Assembly (NCBI RefSeq): GCF_023333595.1
Contig: NZ_JAIQZM010000023.1
Coordinates: 49,311-113,310, forward strand
Direction of reading: 5' to 3'
Origin: Argonema galeatum A003/A1
GTDB lineage: Bacteria > Cyanobacteriota > Cyanobacteriia > Cyanobacteriales > Aerosakkonemataceae
DNA: 64,000 bases
The position numbers and the translations under genes are program-made. Positions 18,370 to 26,396 of the stretch are shown here, one piece after another. The notes beneath the pieces were generated by a model. That model searched no databases. It had not been told where the DNA came from and worked only from the letters and a program-made list of their open reading frames with translations. Within the stretch, counting starts at the first letter, position 1. Every line of letters starts with the position of its first letter.

Positions 18370-20289
18370 TTAATTTTTAATAGAAAGCCGATCGCCAAAA
18401 TACTGCCGATACAACTCAAACCGAGGCTTCACCTCATTTCCACGCAACTGCACCAACCCCAAACTGTGCAACTTAAACGCCAGCACCGACTCCAACTCCA
18501 CAGGCTGACTTGCTGTAACTACCTTAGCAAATGCAGCCGCCAAATCTGGGTATTCTTGCAGATTCCACAAATGTCGCCGCAGATGATCGCCATAAATACC
18601 CGCCTCAGTAGGCGCGATTTCCGCCAATTCCTCCAGCGTCAATTGTTGCTGAGAAATATGATAAAGAGCCAACCGCACCAGATAAGGATGTCCCCCCACA
18701 ATGCTCATCAATTTATCAACCTGAGTTGCTTGCCAATTCAAACCATGCCGAATAGCTAAATCGCTGACTTGCTGTTGGCTAAACTCCGATAGTTCAATCG
18801 GCAAACCCACATTAAATGGCGATTGATTCACATTTAGCGGAATATAAACTTCCGTTGAATGTACCACCACCAGACGCAGCTTTTCCCAAAGAACACTGTC
18901 GGTATCGCTATAGCCAGCTTCCTCATACCAAGCTCGCAATAAACCAAAAAAATCGTCAGCAATATGGGGATATTGGAAAACGCGATCGACTTCATCCAAA
19001 CCCAACACCAGAGGACTATCTATTTCTGGCAAAATACAATCTTCAAAATAAACAGTGCAATTATCTTTACTGCCATAAGTATCAGTCCAATAATCGTCTA
19101 CTTGACGTGGCAACCGCAGCTTGCGAGAAATCTTCGCACAAAACCACCGCAACAGTTCATTCAAATTAGTAAAAACTGCCGTATCTGCGTGTTGAAAACT
19201 TAACGGAACCGTGCGATATCCCTGTTCCTTTGCCTTATAAAGAATTCTCGCCATCAACGAAGTCTTACCCATCTGCCTCGGCGCTTTAATTCTAATCAAA
19301 GCTCCAGGCTGCAAAATCGCTCTATAACATTGAGTTTCATGGGGAACTCGCTCAACATAAAACGCCGAATCCAAGCGAACTTGACCGCTTGGTAACTCTG
19401 GTTCTGCTACTGGCGAAGGCGAGGGAATTTTAGATTTTGGATTTTGGATTTTGGATTGTAGAGAAGTTTCATGAAACTTCTCTACAATTTCTATTTCCGA
19501 TTCATCCGAAATTTCGACACCCCATTCTCCATTATTTGCCAGCAAATTGAGAATTTCTTGTATAATAATTGGAGTGTCGTCTGGTGAAAACCAATCGCGC
19601 TTTCGAGTTCCACGCAGGTAGCTGCGTAAATCGTGGTTCAGCTGCAAGTTTGGCGGACAATCGATCCGAAGCTGTAAGACAATCGGCTTAGCATCTTCGC
19701 GGGTATCATGCAACTCCTTAATCCGTCGCAACTCCTCAATCACCATTTCACTAACCGCAGCTTCTGGAGATAGCAGCAGCAAAAAGTAATTGCACTGTTC
19801 CAATTCAAAATCGATTTGAGAAAGCCAGTCTGAATTGGAATTTTGACTGTTAGGAGGAATTGCTGCCACATTAGCCATAAATGCTTTGTGTCCAGCAGCA
19901 GAAATAGCTTCATAAAACTTTACCGCCAGACTAAAATCTAACTCCTGGCTGCGATAGCTGATAAAAACTCTCTCGCTTACCTCTTCCGGGGGGTTGGGGG
20001 GATCTAGAGCTTTGCCAAGGGGATTGAACAACTCTCGCTCTACGGCTCTTTCTAAGGCTCCCCGAAACTTTTTTTTGCTAACTTTTTCCCCCAAGACATT
20101 GGAAAGTTTCTGCCATAACTTATAGCCAACGTATTTTTCTACATACTCAGGATTAATAGGATAAATCTCCTCGTAAGTCTGTCCTTGCCAAGACCCTATA
20201 AAAACTGCCCTTTCCAGATCGCTGAGGTGCTTACCAGTCTTGGTATAAATTAAGTTATCTACAAATTCTAAAGTTTTGTTAAGATCCAT
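18370..20289 (-). CDS. TIR domain/AAA-like ATPase with N-terminal HTH-like domain
   Basis: 639 residues. Residues 1-85 form a helical domain (LSDLERAVFIGSWQGQTYEE) like the N-terminal HTH found on cyanobacterial vWA-MoxR-associated and NACHT-type proteins. Residues about 107-250 are a TIR domain (RVFISYRSQELDFS opening, LLLLSPEAAVSEMVIEEL with candidate catalytic Glu181/185/186). Residues about 300-639 are an AAA-like (PF14516) ATPase with Walker [11 protein letters not shown] (336-345), a Walker B-like LVLGLDEVD, and the C-terminal winged helix GGHPYLVRLAL. TIR domains of this sort often cleave NAD+, and the architecture is STAND/NLR-like, so an immune or regulated-death role is plausible but unproven. 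The TIR-ATPase linker (about 262-300) is built from inserted repeats. Confidence 0.88.
   Translation of the reverse strand: MDLNKTLEFVDNLIYTKTGKHLSDLERAVFIGSWQGQTYEEIYPINPEYVEKYVGYKLWQKLSNVLGEKVSKKKFRGALERAVERELFNPLGKALDPPNPPEEVSERVFISYRSQELDFSLAVKFYEAISAAGHKAFMANVAAIPPNSQNSNSDWLSQIDFELEQCNYFLLLLSPEAAVSEMVIEELRRIKELHDTREDAKPIVLQLRIDCPPNLQLNHDLRSYLRGTRKRDWFSPDDTPIIIQEILNLLANNGEWGVEISDESEIEIVEKFHETSLQSKIQNPKSKIPSPSPVAEPELPSGQVRLDSAFYVERVPHETQCYRAILQPGALIRIKAPRQMGKTSLMARILYKAKEQGYRTVPLSFQHADTAVFTNLNELLRWFCAKISRKLRLPRQVDDYWTDTYGSKDNCTVYFEDCILPEIDSPLVLGLDEVDRVFQYPHIADDFFGLLRAWYEEAGYSDTDSVLWEKLRLVVVHSTEVYIPLNVNQSPFNVGLPIELSEFSQQQVSDLAIRHGLNWQATQVDKLMSIVGGHPYLVRLALYHISQQQLTLEELAEIAPTEAGIYGDHLRRHLWNLQEYPDLAAAFAKVVTASQPVELESVLAFKLHSLGLVQLRGNEVKPRFELYRQYFGDRLSIKN
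19455..19488. repeat. 34-bp perfect palindrome inside the TIR-ATPase gene
   Basis: Two 17-bp arms, the first ATTGTAGAGAAGTTTCA, followed by the exact reverse complement. It encodes roughly residues 268-279 (IVEKFHETSLQS) of the linker. It is a sibling of the intergenic palindrome at 8260-8289. Next to it (19430-19455) heptamer-like copies of GGATTTT encode KIQNPKSKI. Confidence 0.85.
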
Positions 20290-20675
20290 ATTTACCTTTC
20301 ACCCAAAATTTTAAATTCTATACATAGCCCGGTAATCTAAAAATATACTGGGGTTTTATGAGGTTTCATGAGGTTTCATGAGGTTTTAAAATTTTAATGC
20401 AAACAACCTCTTTTTTAAAATGATGCGGGTGACAAAAACTTTACTAAATTTATGAGCTTTTTTGGTTACTACTTCCGGAAATTTGAGTCAAACTAATGAT
20501 AGTTGTTATCAGATCTGTCAGTTTGGATATAAATAAATGAGCAATGAAGAATAAAGGCAGGTTTAACCAGATTATCTGTCATACTAATAGTTCTCTCGTA
20601 AAACCACACACTACCAAACTTGACGACCTTAATTGAATACGTCTGCCGAACCTAGATTTTATCATAGAAATAGCC
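20290..20675. other. Intergenic region with 10-bp tandem repeat
   Basis: 386 bp between divergent genes, A/T-rich, and presumably holding both promoters. At 20358-20387 the 10-mer ATGAGGTTTC (or TTTT variant) is repeated three times, about 70 bp upstream of the TIR-ATPase start. It could be an operator or a slippage-prone spacer. No open frame is supported. Confidence 0.5.
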
Positions 20676-21725
20676 ATGTTCAGTCTCACAGAGATCATCA
20701 TTAATAGCTGCGTCGAACGCCTGCAAGCAGGTTACCGCAATACTTACGGCCATCTCAAACCAGACTATGCCGACTTCATCGGCTGGGTTGCTAGCATGGC
20801 TTTGGAAAATATTGCCAATAGCAACGCGCTTTATCACAATGTTGAACACACCATCCTTGTGACCTTAGTGGGACAGGAAATATTGCGGGGTAAACATATT
20901 CGCTATGGTAGCGTCTCTTGTAAAGATTGGTTGCACGTCATCATTTCGTTGTTGTTTCATGACATTGGTTACGTCAAGGGAGTTTGTCTCCAAGATAAAC
21001 CAAATGAAAGATTGTATGATAAGGGAATAGACGGCGAGATAATTTTTTTGCCGCCTTTTTCTACTGATGCCAGCCTCACTCCATACCACGTAGACAGAGG
21101 CAAAGTTTTTTTTGAGGAGCATTTTTCCGATCACTATTTGATTGATATTGAAGTAGTTAAGCAGAACATTGAAATGACCCGGTTCCCGGTGCCAAATGAT
21201 GAAGAACATCAAGACATTGTTAACTATCCTGGTTTAGTTCGTGCTGCTGATTTAATTGGTCAGCTAAGCGATACTCGCTACTTGGAAAAAATGCCTGCTC
21301 TGTTCTACGAGTTTGAAGAAACTGGTGTAAATAAAAACCTGGGATACAGTCATCCAGAAGATTTGCGTGCTGGCTATCCGAATTTTTTCTGGAATGTTGT
21401 CTATCCTCTTATTAAAAAAGGACTGGACTACTTGGAAGTAACTAAGGAAGGGAAAGAAATCATTGCCAATCTATATAAAAATGTATTGGTAGTAGAGCAA
21501 GAAATTGAGGATAATGATTTTAAGGCGCTATACGAAAAGCCCAAAGCTTACATTTTTAATGCAAACTTTGATAATTCGATAACTCTCGGCCACGAACATA
21601 GTTGGTATAATAGCGATCGCGTTGATAATAACCAACTACAGAATGAAAAAAAAATCGAGTTGAACAGCGAGATGCTAAATTTTTTGCAACGCCAGAGGAA
21701 AATATGTTATCTCTCGAATGATTAA
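20676..21725 (+). CDS. HD-domain metal-dependent phosphohydrolase (PDEase-like)
   Basis: 349 residues. The metal-binding set is visible: YHNVEHT (53-59), HDIGY (95-99), and a later AADLIGQLSD. The YHNxxH spacing followed by HD is the one seen in class I cyclic-nucleotide phosphodiesterases as well as in the broader HD superfamily, so a cyclic nucleotide is a reasonable but unproven substrate. The C-terminal about 70 residues are Asn-rich and poorly structured. No sensor domain is fused. The gene stands alone, with no neighbour within 150 bp on its strand. Confidence 0.82.
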   Translation: MFSLTEIIINSCVERLQAGYRNTYGHLKPDYADFIGWVASMALENIANSNALYHNVEHTILVTLVGQEILRGKHIRYGSVSCKDWLHVIISLLFHDIGYVKGVCLQDKPNERLYDKGIDGEIIFLPPFSTDASLTPYHVDRGKVFFEEHFSDHYLIDIEVVKQNIEMTRFPVPNDEEHQDIVNYPGLVRAADLIGQLSDTRYLEKMPALFYEFEETGVNKNLGYSHPEDLRAGYPNFFWNVVYPLIKKGLDYLEVTKEGKEIIANLYKNVLVVEQEIEDNDFKALYEKPKAYIFNANFDNSITLGHEHSWYNSDRVDNNQLQNEKKIELNSEMLNFLQRQRKICYLSND

Positions 21726-21880
21726 TCGCGATCGATCGAGGTAACAGGAAACATCAGAGCGAAATCTTGCTCATTGGGATAGGTTCTGTCAAGATTAGTA
21801 AAGCGGCGATCTGGTTCGACCCTGACAACTGCTGCAATTAAAGTAGTCTGTCACTGAAAATCAATCAGGAGTTTTTTCTC

Positions 21881-22159
21881 ATGTCTATTCCGAATGGCTA
21901 TACCCAGGTGACCTTTCATTTTATCAACGGTCAGACAGAAGCGTTTAATATCCCTGTGTCGCCGCAAGAGTTCGAGCAACAAATTACCAGCCTCTTAGAG
22001 AAACCTTCTTTTATTCTACATCTGCGAGATCAAACGGTTGTTGTCAGTACCGCCCAAGTTATGAAAATTGAGGTTAAGCCTCCTTTGTCTGGTCTGGAAG
22101 GAGAGGGCATTTTCCCCAATTCCGAGCGTGTTACGGCACTAACTCGCAGTGGCCGCTAA
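21881..22159 (+). CDS. Small conserved hypothetical protein
   Basis: 92 residues with a clear AGGAG ribosome site nine bases before the ATG. The first 70 residues look like a compact alpha/beta domain (YTQVTFHFINGQTEAFNIP, then IHLRDQTVVVSTAQVMKIE written here as seen in the frame: FILHLRDQTVVVSTAQVMK). The C-terminus (ERVTALTRSGR) is polar. I do not recognise a named family. It is 39 bp upstream of the DUF362 gene on the same strand and may be cotranscribed with it. Confidence 0.72.
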   Translation: MSIPNGYTQVTFHFINGQTEAFNIPVSPQEFEQQITSLLEKPSFILHLRDQTVVVSTAQVMKIEVKPPLSGLEGEGIFPNSERVTALTRSGR

Positions 22160-22198
22160 GCTAAGTCTAAGAAAACCAAGCTTTGGAGCGATCGCAAA

Positions 22199-23161
22199 AT
22201 GCCACCGGCTGTTAGTCTAATTCGGGCCAACTCCTACGACCTAACCAATGTGCGGGCATCCCTGGAAACTCTGCTCTCACCGTTCGGGGGAATGGTATCC
22301 TTTGTGAAACGGGGCGATCGCGTTTTGCTCAAACCCAATTTACTCACAGGCGCACGTCCCACCAAAGAGTGCGTTACCCGCCCGGAATTGGTTTACTGCG
22401 TTGCCAAAATGGTACAAGAAGCTGGTGGCAAGCCTTTTTTGGGAGATGGCCCCGCTTTTGGCAGTGCGTTGGGAGTGGCAAAGGCGAATGGTTATTTGCC
22501 TTTGATTAATGAACTAAATTTGCCGATAGTGGAGTTCCACGGTAAGCGGTACGAGACTGTCAGCGAACAATTCAATCACCTGCTGCTATCCAAAGAGGCG
22601 ATGGATGCAGATGCGGTCATTAATTTGCCGAAAGTGAAATCCCACGTGCAACTAACAATGACGATGGGGGTTAAAAATCTCTTTGGTTGCGTCCCCGGAA
22701 AGATGAAGGCGTGGTGGCACATGGAAGCGGGGAAAGATGCGAACCGCTTTGGGGAAATGTTGGTGGAAACGGCACGGGCAATTAATCCTGACTTGACGAT
22801 CCTGGATGGCATTATCGGTCACGAGGGGAATGGCCCCAGCGGTGGCGAACCACGATTCTTGGGGATTCTGGGGGCCTCTCAAGATGTGTTTGCCCTCGAT
22901 CGCTCTATCCTGTCCATCCTCAATGTTGACCCCAGCTTAGTACCAACGGTTGCAGCTTCCCAGCGCCTGGGCCTTTGTCCCGAATTAGCGGCGATTGACT
23001 TTCCGCACTTACGTCCGGCGGATATCCAGGTTTCGGATTGGAAACTACCCGAAGCGCTAGTACCGATCGATTTTGGCTTGCCACGGGTCATCCAGTCTAC
23101 CTTCAAGCACCTGTATATCCGGTTCATCAAAGAACCGATTGGTGCTTATGGCGATCGCTAG
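22199..23161 (+). CDS. DUF362 domain-containing protein
   Basis: 320 residues. Hallmarks of DUF362 are DRVLLKPNLLTGARP, VTRPELVYCVAKMVQEAGG, INLPKVKSHVQLTMTMGVKN and ILDGIIGHEGNGPSGGEPR. Many DUF362 proteins carry C-terminal 4Fe-4S ferredoxin motifs; this one has none, so it is the short form. The biochemical role is unknown. TTGGAG lies just before the ATG. It is followed by a large inverted repeat (23234-23325) that could end transcription. Confidence 0.87.
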   Translation: MPPAVSLIRANSYDLTNVRASLETLLSPFGGMVSFVKRGDRVLLKPNLLTGARPTKECVTRPELVYCVAKMVQEAGGKPFLGDGPAFGSALGVAKANGYLPLINELNLPIVEFHGKRYETVSEQFNHLLLSKEAMDADAVINLPKVKSHVQLTMTMGVKNLFGCVPGKMKAWWHMEAGKDANRFGEMLVETARAINPDLTILDGIIGHEGNGPSGGEPRFLGILGASQDVFALDRSILSILNVDPSLVPTVAASQRLGLCPELAAIDFPHLRPADIQVSDWKLPEALVPIDFGLPRVIQSTFKHLYIRFIKEPIGAYGDR

Positions 23162-23233
23162 TGCCTTCGTCGGAAGTCACTCATTCACTCATTCAAAAAT
23201 CTTTTGAGTCTCAGGCATTTCACTACTTCAGGA

Positions 23234-23325
23234 CTTACGAAATCGCCCCCCCGACCCCCCAAATCTGGGGGGAATAGGACTCTTCTCCCCCCAGATTTGG
23301 GGGGCTAGGGGGGCGATTTCGTAAG
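23234..23325. repeat. 92-bp inverted repeat with about 40-bp arms
   Basis: The left arm starts CTTACGAAATCGCCCCCC and the right arm is almost its exact reverse complement (GGGCGATTTCGTAAG at the end), with a 12-nt loop around ATAGGACTCTTC. Each arm contains a nested smaller hairpin (CCCCCC-AAATCT-GGGGGG). A relative lies at 35842-35925. It is a cyanobacterial dispersed palindrome (MITE-like), possibly doubling as a terminator of the DUF362 gene. Confidence 0.85.
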
Positions 23326-23509
23326 ATTCAGGCAGCGAACAGCTGCCTGAATCTCTATCTTTAGATAGATTTACGTCAAGATTGTTTTCTGGGAGACAGT
23401 CTCCCTCAAACCAATAGTTACAATTATAAGTACAGGGACTATATTGCCCCTTGCTTCATTCGTACTTTCAACTGAATTGGTTAACAATTTAGTTAACGCA
23501 TCTTTTTTT

Positions 23510-23695
23510 ATGAACTCTCCTGACCAGGCTGCCAATTCTCCTGACCATCCGCCGCAGAGGCTGGCAGATATCGTGGGAACAGTCATAGCTTTGCTAACCC
23601 TGACTTTACCCCTATGCGCGATCGCACACTACTCTTCAAACAAAGTCGAGGTTTTGCAACAAATCACCTATCCACTACCAATCCAGAAGGAGTGA
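23510..23695 (+). CDS. Small single-pass membrane protein
   Basis: 61 residues from the ATG at 23510: a polar Pro/Asp N-terminus (MNSPDQAANSPDHPPQRL), one hydrophobic helix (IVGTVIALLTLTLPLCAIAHY), and a short basic/polar tail. Small proteins with the DIVGTVIALLTLTLP helix recur in cyanobacteria, and I treat this as a real gene on that basis. In-frame upstream sequence starting at 23444 is open but less likely coding. Function unknown. Confidence 0.65.
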   Translation: MNSPDQAANSPDHPPQRLADIVGTVIALLTLTLPLCAIAHYSSNKVEVLQQITYPLPIQKE

Positions 23696-23963
23696 TATAG
23701 AAAAATACTTTATTCCAGGGACAGGGTTGAGTCACAAACACAGGGTGTCCAAATAATTTTACGGCATCGCGAACCAAACCTGTCTGCCCGAAACCAGCTT
23801 CTACACCAAGCTGGTTTTGTGCATCAGTAGGGTGGGCCTTGTCCGCCTTAGAGTACTCCACGGAAGACTTGGTAACCGATATTCCCCTAGAATGCTACAC
23901 GGGGGTTGTCGAAACTCGTCACGAGTTGGACCCCGCATTTGCCGTAAATTTAGGAGTTCCACT

Positions 23964-24473
23964 GTGGACTTATCCCGCATTCCCGCCCAACCCAAACCGG
24001 GTCTGATTAACGTTTTGATTGAGATTACCGCCGGTAGCAAAAACAAATACGAGTACGACAAAGAACTGCAAGCCTTTGCCTTAGACCGAGTGCTATATTC
24101 TTCTGTCAAGTATCCCTATGACTATGGTTTTGTGCCAAACACACTCGCCGATGATGGCGACCCCCTTGATGGTATGGTGATTATGGATGAGCCAACCTTC
24201 CCAGGGTGTGTGATTGCGGCCAGACCGATCGGGATGCTAGAAATGATCGATGGAGGCGATCGCGATGAGAAAATTCTCTGCGTACCCGACAAAGATCCCC
24301 GCTACGCCGAAGTTAGATCTCTTAAAGATTTGCAACCGCACCGCTTGTACGAAATTGCAGAATTCTTCAAAAGTTACAAAAATCTAGAGAAGAAGGCTGT
24401 CGAAATTTTGGGTTGGCAAGATGTCGATCACGTAATGCCCTTGGTCGAAAAGTGCATTAAAGCTGTTAGCTAA
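23964..24473 (+). CDS. ppa: Inorganic pyrophosphatase (family I)
   Basis: Hydrolyses pyrophosphate to two phosphates. A GTG start at 23964 preceded seven bases upstream by AGGAG gives 169 residues beginning [13 protein letters not shown], the normal family length and beginning; the open frame upstream of it is not conserved. Active-site stretches are present: [26 protein letters not shown] (metal-binding Asp residues), and DKDPRY plus KSYKNLEKK at the C-terminus. It is a Mg2+-dependent cytosolic enzyme. Confidence 0.95.
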   Translation: MDLSRIPAQPKPGLINVLIEITAGSKNKYEYDKELQAFALDRVLYSSVKYPYDYGFVPNTLADDGDPLDGMVIMDEPTFPGCVIAARPIGMLEMIDGGDRDEKILCVPDKDPRYAEVRSLKDLQPHRLYEIAEFFKSYKNLEKKAVEILGWQDVDHVMPLVEKCIKAVS

Positions 24474-24569
24474 AAAGGTCTGGTTTAGACTTTTTGTCAT
24501 TAGTCATTAGTCATCAGTCATTAATATAATTCTGCGAATAACCAATGACAAATGACTAATGACTAATCC

Positions 24570-24602
24570 AAAATCTAAAATCTAAAATCTAAAATCTAAA
24601 AT
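24570..24602 (+). repeat. AAAATCT heptamer array
   Basis: Almost five copies of AAAATCT abutting the panD start codon, preceded by shorter ATGACTA heptamers (24548-24567). The array replaces any recognisable ribosome-binding site, so panD translation must start from a repeat-derived leader. Confidence 0.85.
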
Positions 24603-24604
24603 CG

Positions 24605-25021
24605 ATGCACCGATCGCTCCTTTTAGCCAAAATTCACAGCTGTACCATCACAGCATCCCATCTCAACTACATGGGGAGTATCAGTATCGACGAAACCCTG
24701 TTGGATGCTGCGGGTATATTACCCTACGAACAGGTGCAGGTTGTCAATATTGCCAATGGAGAAAGGTTTATTACTTATGCGATCGCAGCACCGCGTCACT
24801 CAGGCGCGATCGAACTCAATGGTGCGGCGGCGCGGTTGGGGATGAAGGGCGATCGCATCATTATCATGACTTACGGGCAATTCACCCCAGAAGAATTGAA
24901 AAACCACTCTCCCACAGTTGTCTTGGTAGACGACAATAACAGCCTTCAAGAAGTGCATCGCTACGATCAACTCCCTAACAGATTTGACAGTTACCCGGTT
25001 ATTAGCATTAGTCTGACGTAG
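24605..25021 (+). CDS. panD: Aspartate 1-decarboxylase
   Basis: Makes beta-alanine from L-aspartate for pantothenate/CoA. The 138-residue zymogen has the self-cleavage site Gly24-Ser25 within YMGSISID, which yields the catalytic pyruvoyl group. Other conserved stretches are [29 protein letters not shown] and [21 protein letters not shown]. The length is a little longer than E. coli PanD because of a C-terminal extension (about 20 residues), which is common in cyanobacteria. The start at 24605 is immediately next to the heptamer array. Confidence 0.95.
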   Translation: MHRSLLLAKIHSCTITASHLNYMGSISIDETLLDAAGILPYEQVQVVNIANGERFITYAIAAPRHSGAIELNGAAARLGMKGDRIIIMTYGQFTPEELKNHSPTVVLVDDNNSLQEVHRYDQLPNRFDSYPVISISLT

Positions 25022-25081
25022 GCGCTTATTGCTAAAAAAACTTTGATGGGAATTTAAATAACAAAATGTTTTGTGCCCGGT

Positions 25082-25210
25082 TTAACGATCGAACTTGTAC
25101 TTTCTCAAAACGGCTTCAATTCGGTCATTTATTCTACTAATTCTCTGTTTAACGCATTCGGGGTCAATGGTAGCCCAAATGACGACTTTACTTGTATTAT
25201 TTTTATCCAT
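25082..25210 (-). CDS. Possible 42-residue protein
   Basis: The minus strand from ATG 25210 reads MDKNNTSKVVIWATIDPECV, then a basic helical part (RISRINDRIEAVLRKYKF) and stops at 25082. The composition is protein-like, but there is no clear ribosome site and I know no family. It lies in an otherwise gene-free 530-bp stretch. Doubtful. Confidence 0.3.
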   Translation of the reverse strand: MDKNNTSKVVIWATIDPECVKQRISRINDRIEAVLRKYKFDR

Positions 25211-25399
25211 TTGTGTTTGGCAACACAAAATTTACATGACTCGCATTATATTTTATTATAACCTGTAGCTTTTAAACTTCATACTAAAGGTATATCCCAC
25301 TTTAGAACTAGCTCTATCTAAAGGTAGATGTAAAAATTATTTTTTAATCACTTAAATTTTCTAGGACACCGATTCAGCAATACTTCTTGATGCCTTTTT

Positions 25400-25530
25400 A
25401 GCGTGTTGGGGCGAAGCAAACGGGGGTGAAAATCTAGGTAGAAAGCGATAAGTTATAGCCCGAATGCTAATGCCTCCGGCACGAAGAGCGCTCTCGTCGC
25501 AGGCTACGCCAACGCGAACGCCCCTACCAT
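25400..25530. repeat. Dispersed repeat with GCCCGAATGCTAATGCCTCC core
   Basis: Bounded by GGGGCGAAGC at the left and GCGAACGCCCCTAC at the right. The 24-bp core at 25458-25482 matches 8410-8433 in inverted orientation. A second internal part (CTCTCGTCGCAGGCTACGCC) is absent from the 8.4-kb copy. It fills the gap downstream of mobA. Confidence 0.75.
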
Positions 25531-25551
25531 TACTGAATCGGTGTTCTAGGA

Positions 25552-26145
25552 TTAATGATGCAGATCGCTAGGTGTATTGCAATTCCACAGCATATCACTA
25601 CACTGTTCGCTCACAGGAATAACCTGCACAGGCACTTGTTCCAGCCAAGTTTGAAACGATCGCCCACCTTGCTGAATAAAGTTCTGCAACTCTGGTAAAG
25701 CTTCCCGCCGATAGAAACCGCACAAAGGTTGCCAAAGTTCAGCCTGTCGCGGCACCAAAGCTAAGATATCAGAAGGTATCTGAGTTAAGTGGCTTACCCA
25801 ACTGTCGATAATAATGGGGTCGAGTAAAGGCAAATCGCAGGCTAAGAGTAACACCCAGTCAGCAGAGATTTGAGCCAGTCCCTCAGCCAAGCCAACTAGC
25901 GGCCCCTGACCTGGGTTAGACTCTAGTAAAAATTTATACTCTTTTTTAACAATAGATAGATAGCGATCGGGCCAAGGAGTGAGAATGTAAACCTGCTGGC
26001 AACACTCATCTGCCACTTTACATACTTTTTGCAAAAGAGGTGTGCCATCCCAAGGAATAAGAGCCTTATCCTCTCCCATGCGAGAACTTTTACCCCCAGC
26101 TAGGATAACAGCAGCAACAGAAGGTTTTGAGTTTGGACTTATCAT
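25552..26145 (-). CDS. mobA: Molybdenum cofactor guanylyltransferase
   Basis: Transfers GMP from GTP to molybdopterin to make the MGD cofactor. 197 residues with the nucleotide-binding signature VILAGGKSSRMGEDKALIP (13-31), LLESNPGQGPLVGLAEGL, and LLLACDLPLLDP (metal-binding Asp). In cyanobacteria the main client is nitrate reductase NarB, whose gene lies 24 kb downstream in this window. It is separate from the nitrate cluster and monocistronic. Three copies of a 14-bp repeat lie just upstream of its start. Confidence 0.93.
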   Translation of the reverse strand: MISPNSKPSVAAVILAGGKSSRMGEDKALIPWDGTPLLQKVCKVADECCQQVYILTPWPDRYLSIVKKEYKFLLESNPGQGPLVGLAEGLAQISADWVLLLACDLPLLDPIIIDSWVSHLTQIPSDILALVPRQAELWQPLCGFYRREALPELQNFIQQGGRSFQTWLEQVPVQVIPVSEQCSDMLWNCNTPSDLHH

Positions 26146-26170
26146 AATTTATTGGTTGCTGAGATACTGA

Positions 26171-26216
26171 GTGCTTCTGCTTTAGTGCTTCGGCTTTAGT
26201 GCTTCGACTTTAGTGC
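26171..26216. repeat. 14-bp tandem repeat upstream of mobA
   Basis: GTGCTTCTGCTTTA, GTGCTTCGGCTTTA and GTGCTTCGACTTTA follow each other without gaps, then GTGC. The array is 25 bp upstream of the mobA start (minus strand), within the shared 250-bp divergent promoter region. Confidence 0.85.
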
Positions 26217-26396
26217 AAACACAGTCCTTTTCTTGGTTTGAGCGGTCAATACTTTCCTAACATATCTGACTTTGGCTATACCAGAAACAGAAGAACCATA
26301 AATTCCCGCTCAAAGTGATCTCCAAGACAGACCTTGAGGATTAGACGTGATAAGCTGCTACGCAGCAAAAGCTGGCATCCAGAAGAGACATAATTT

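Noticed and set aside
24548..24602. Possible CRISPR-like array before panD
   Set aside because: The units are 7-bp head-to-tail heptamers without spacers, that is STRR. No CRISPR array was seen anywhere in the window.
25073..25261. A plus-strand 62-codon frame downstream of panD
   Set aside because: Cysteine- and Phe-rich random-looking sequence; the opposite strand has the more protein-like small frame, itself weak.
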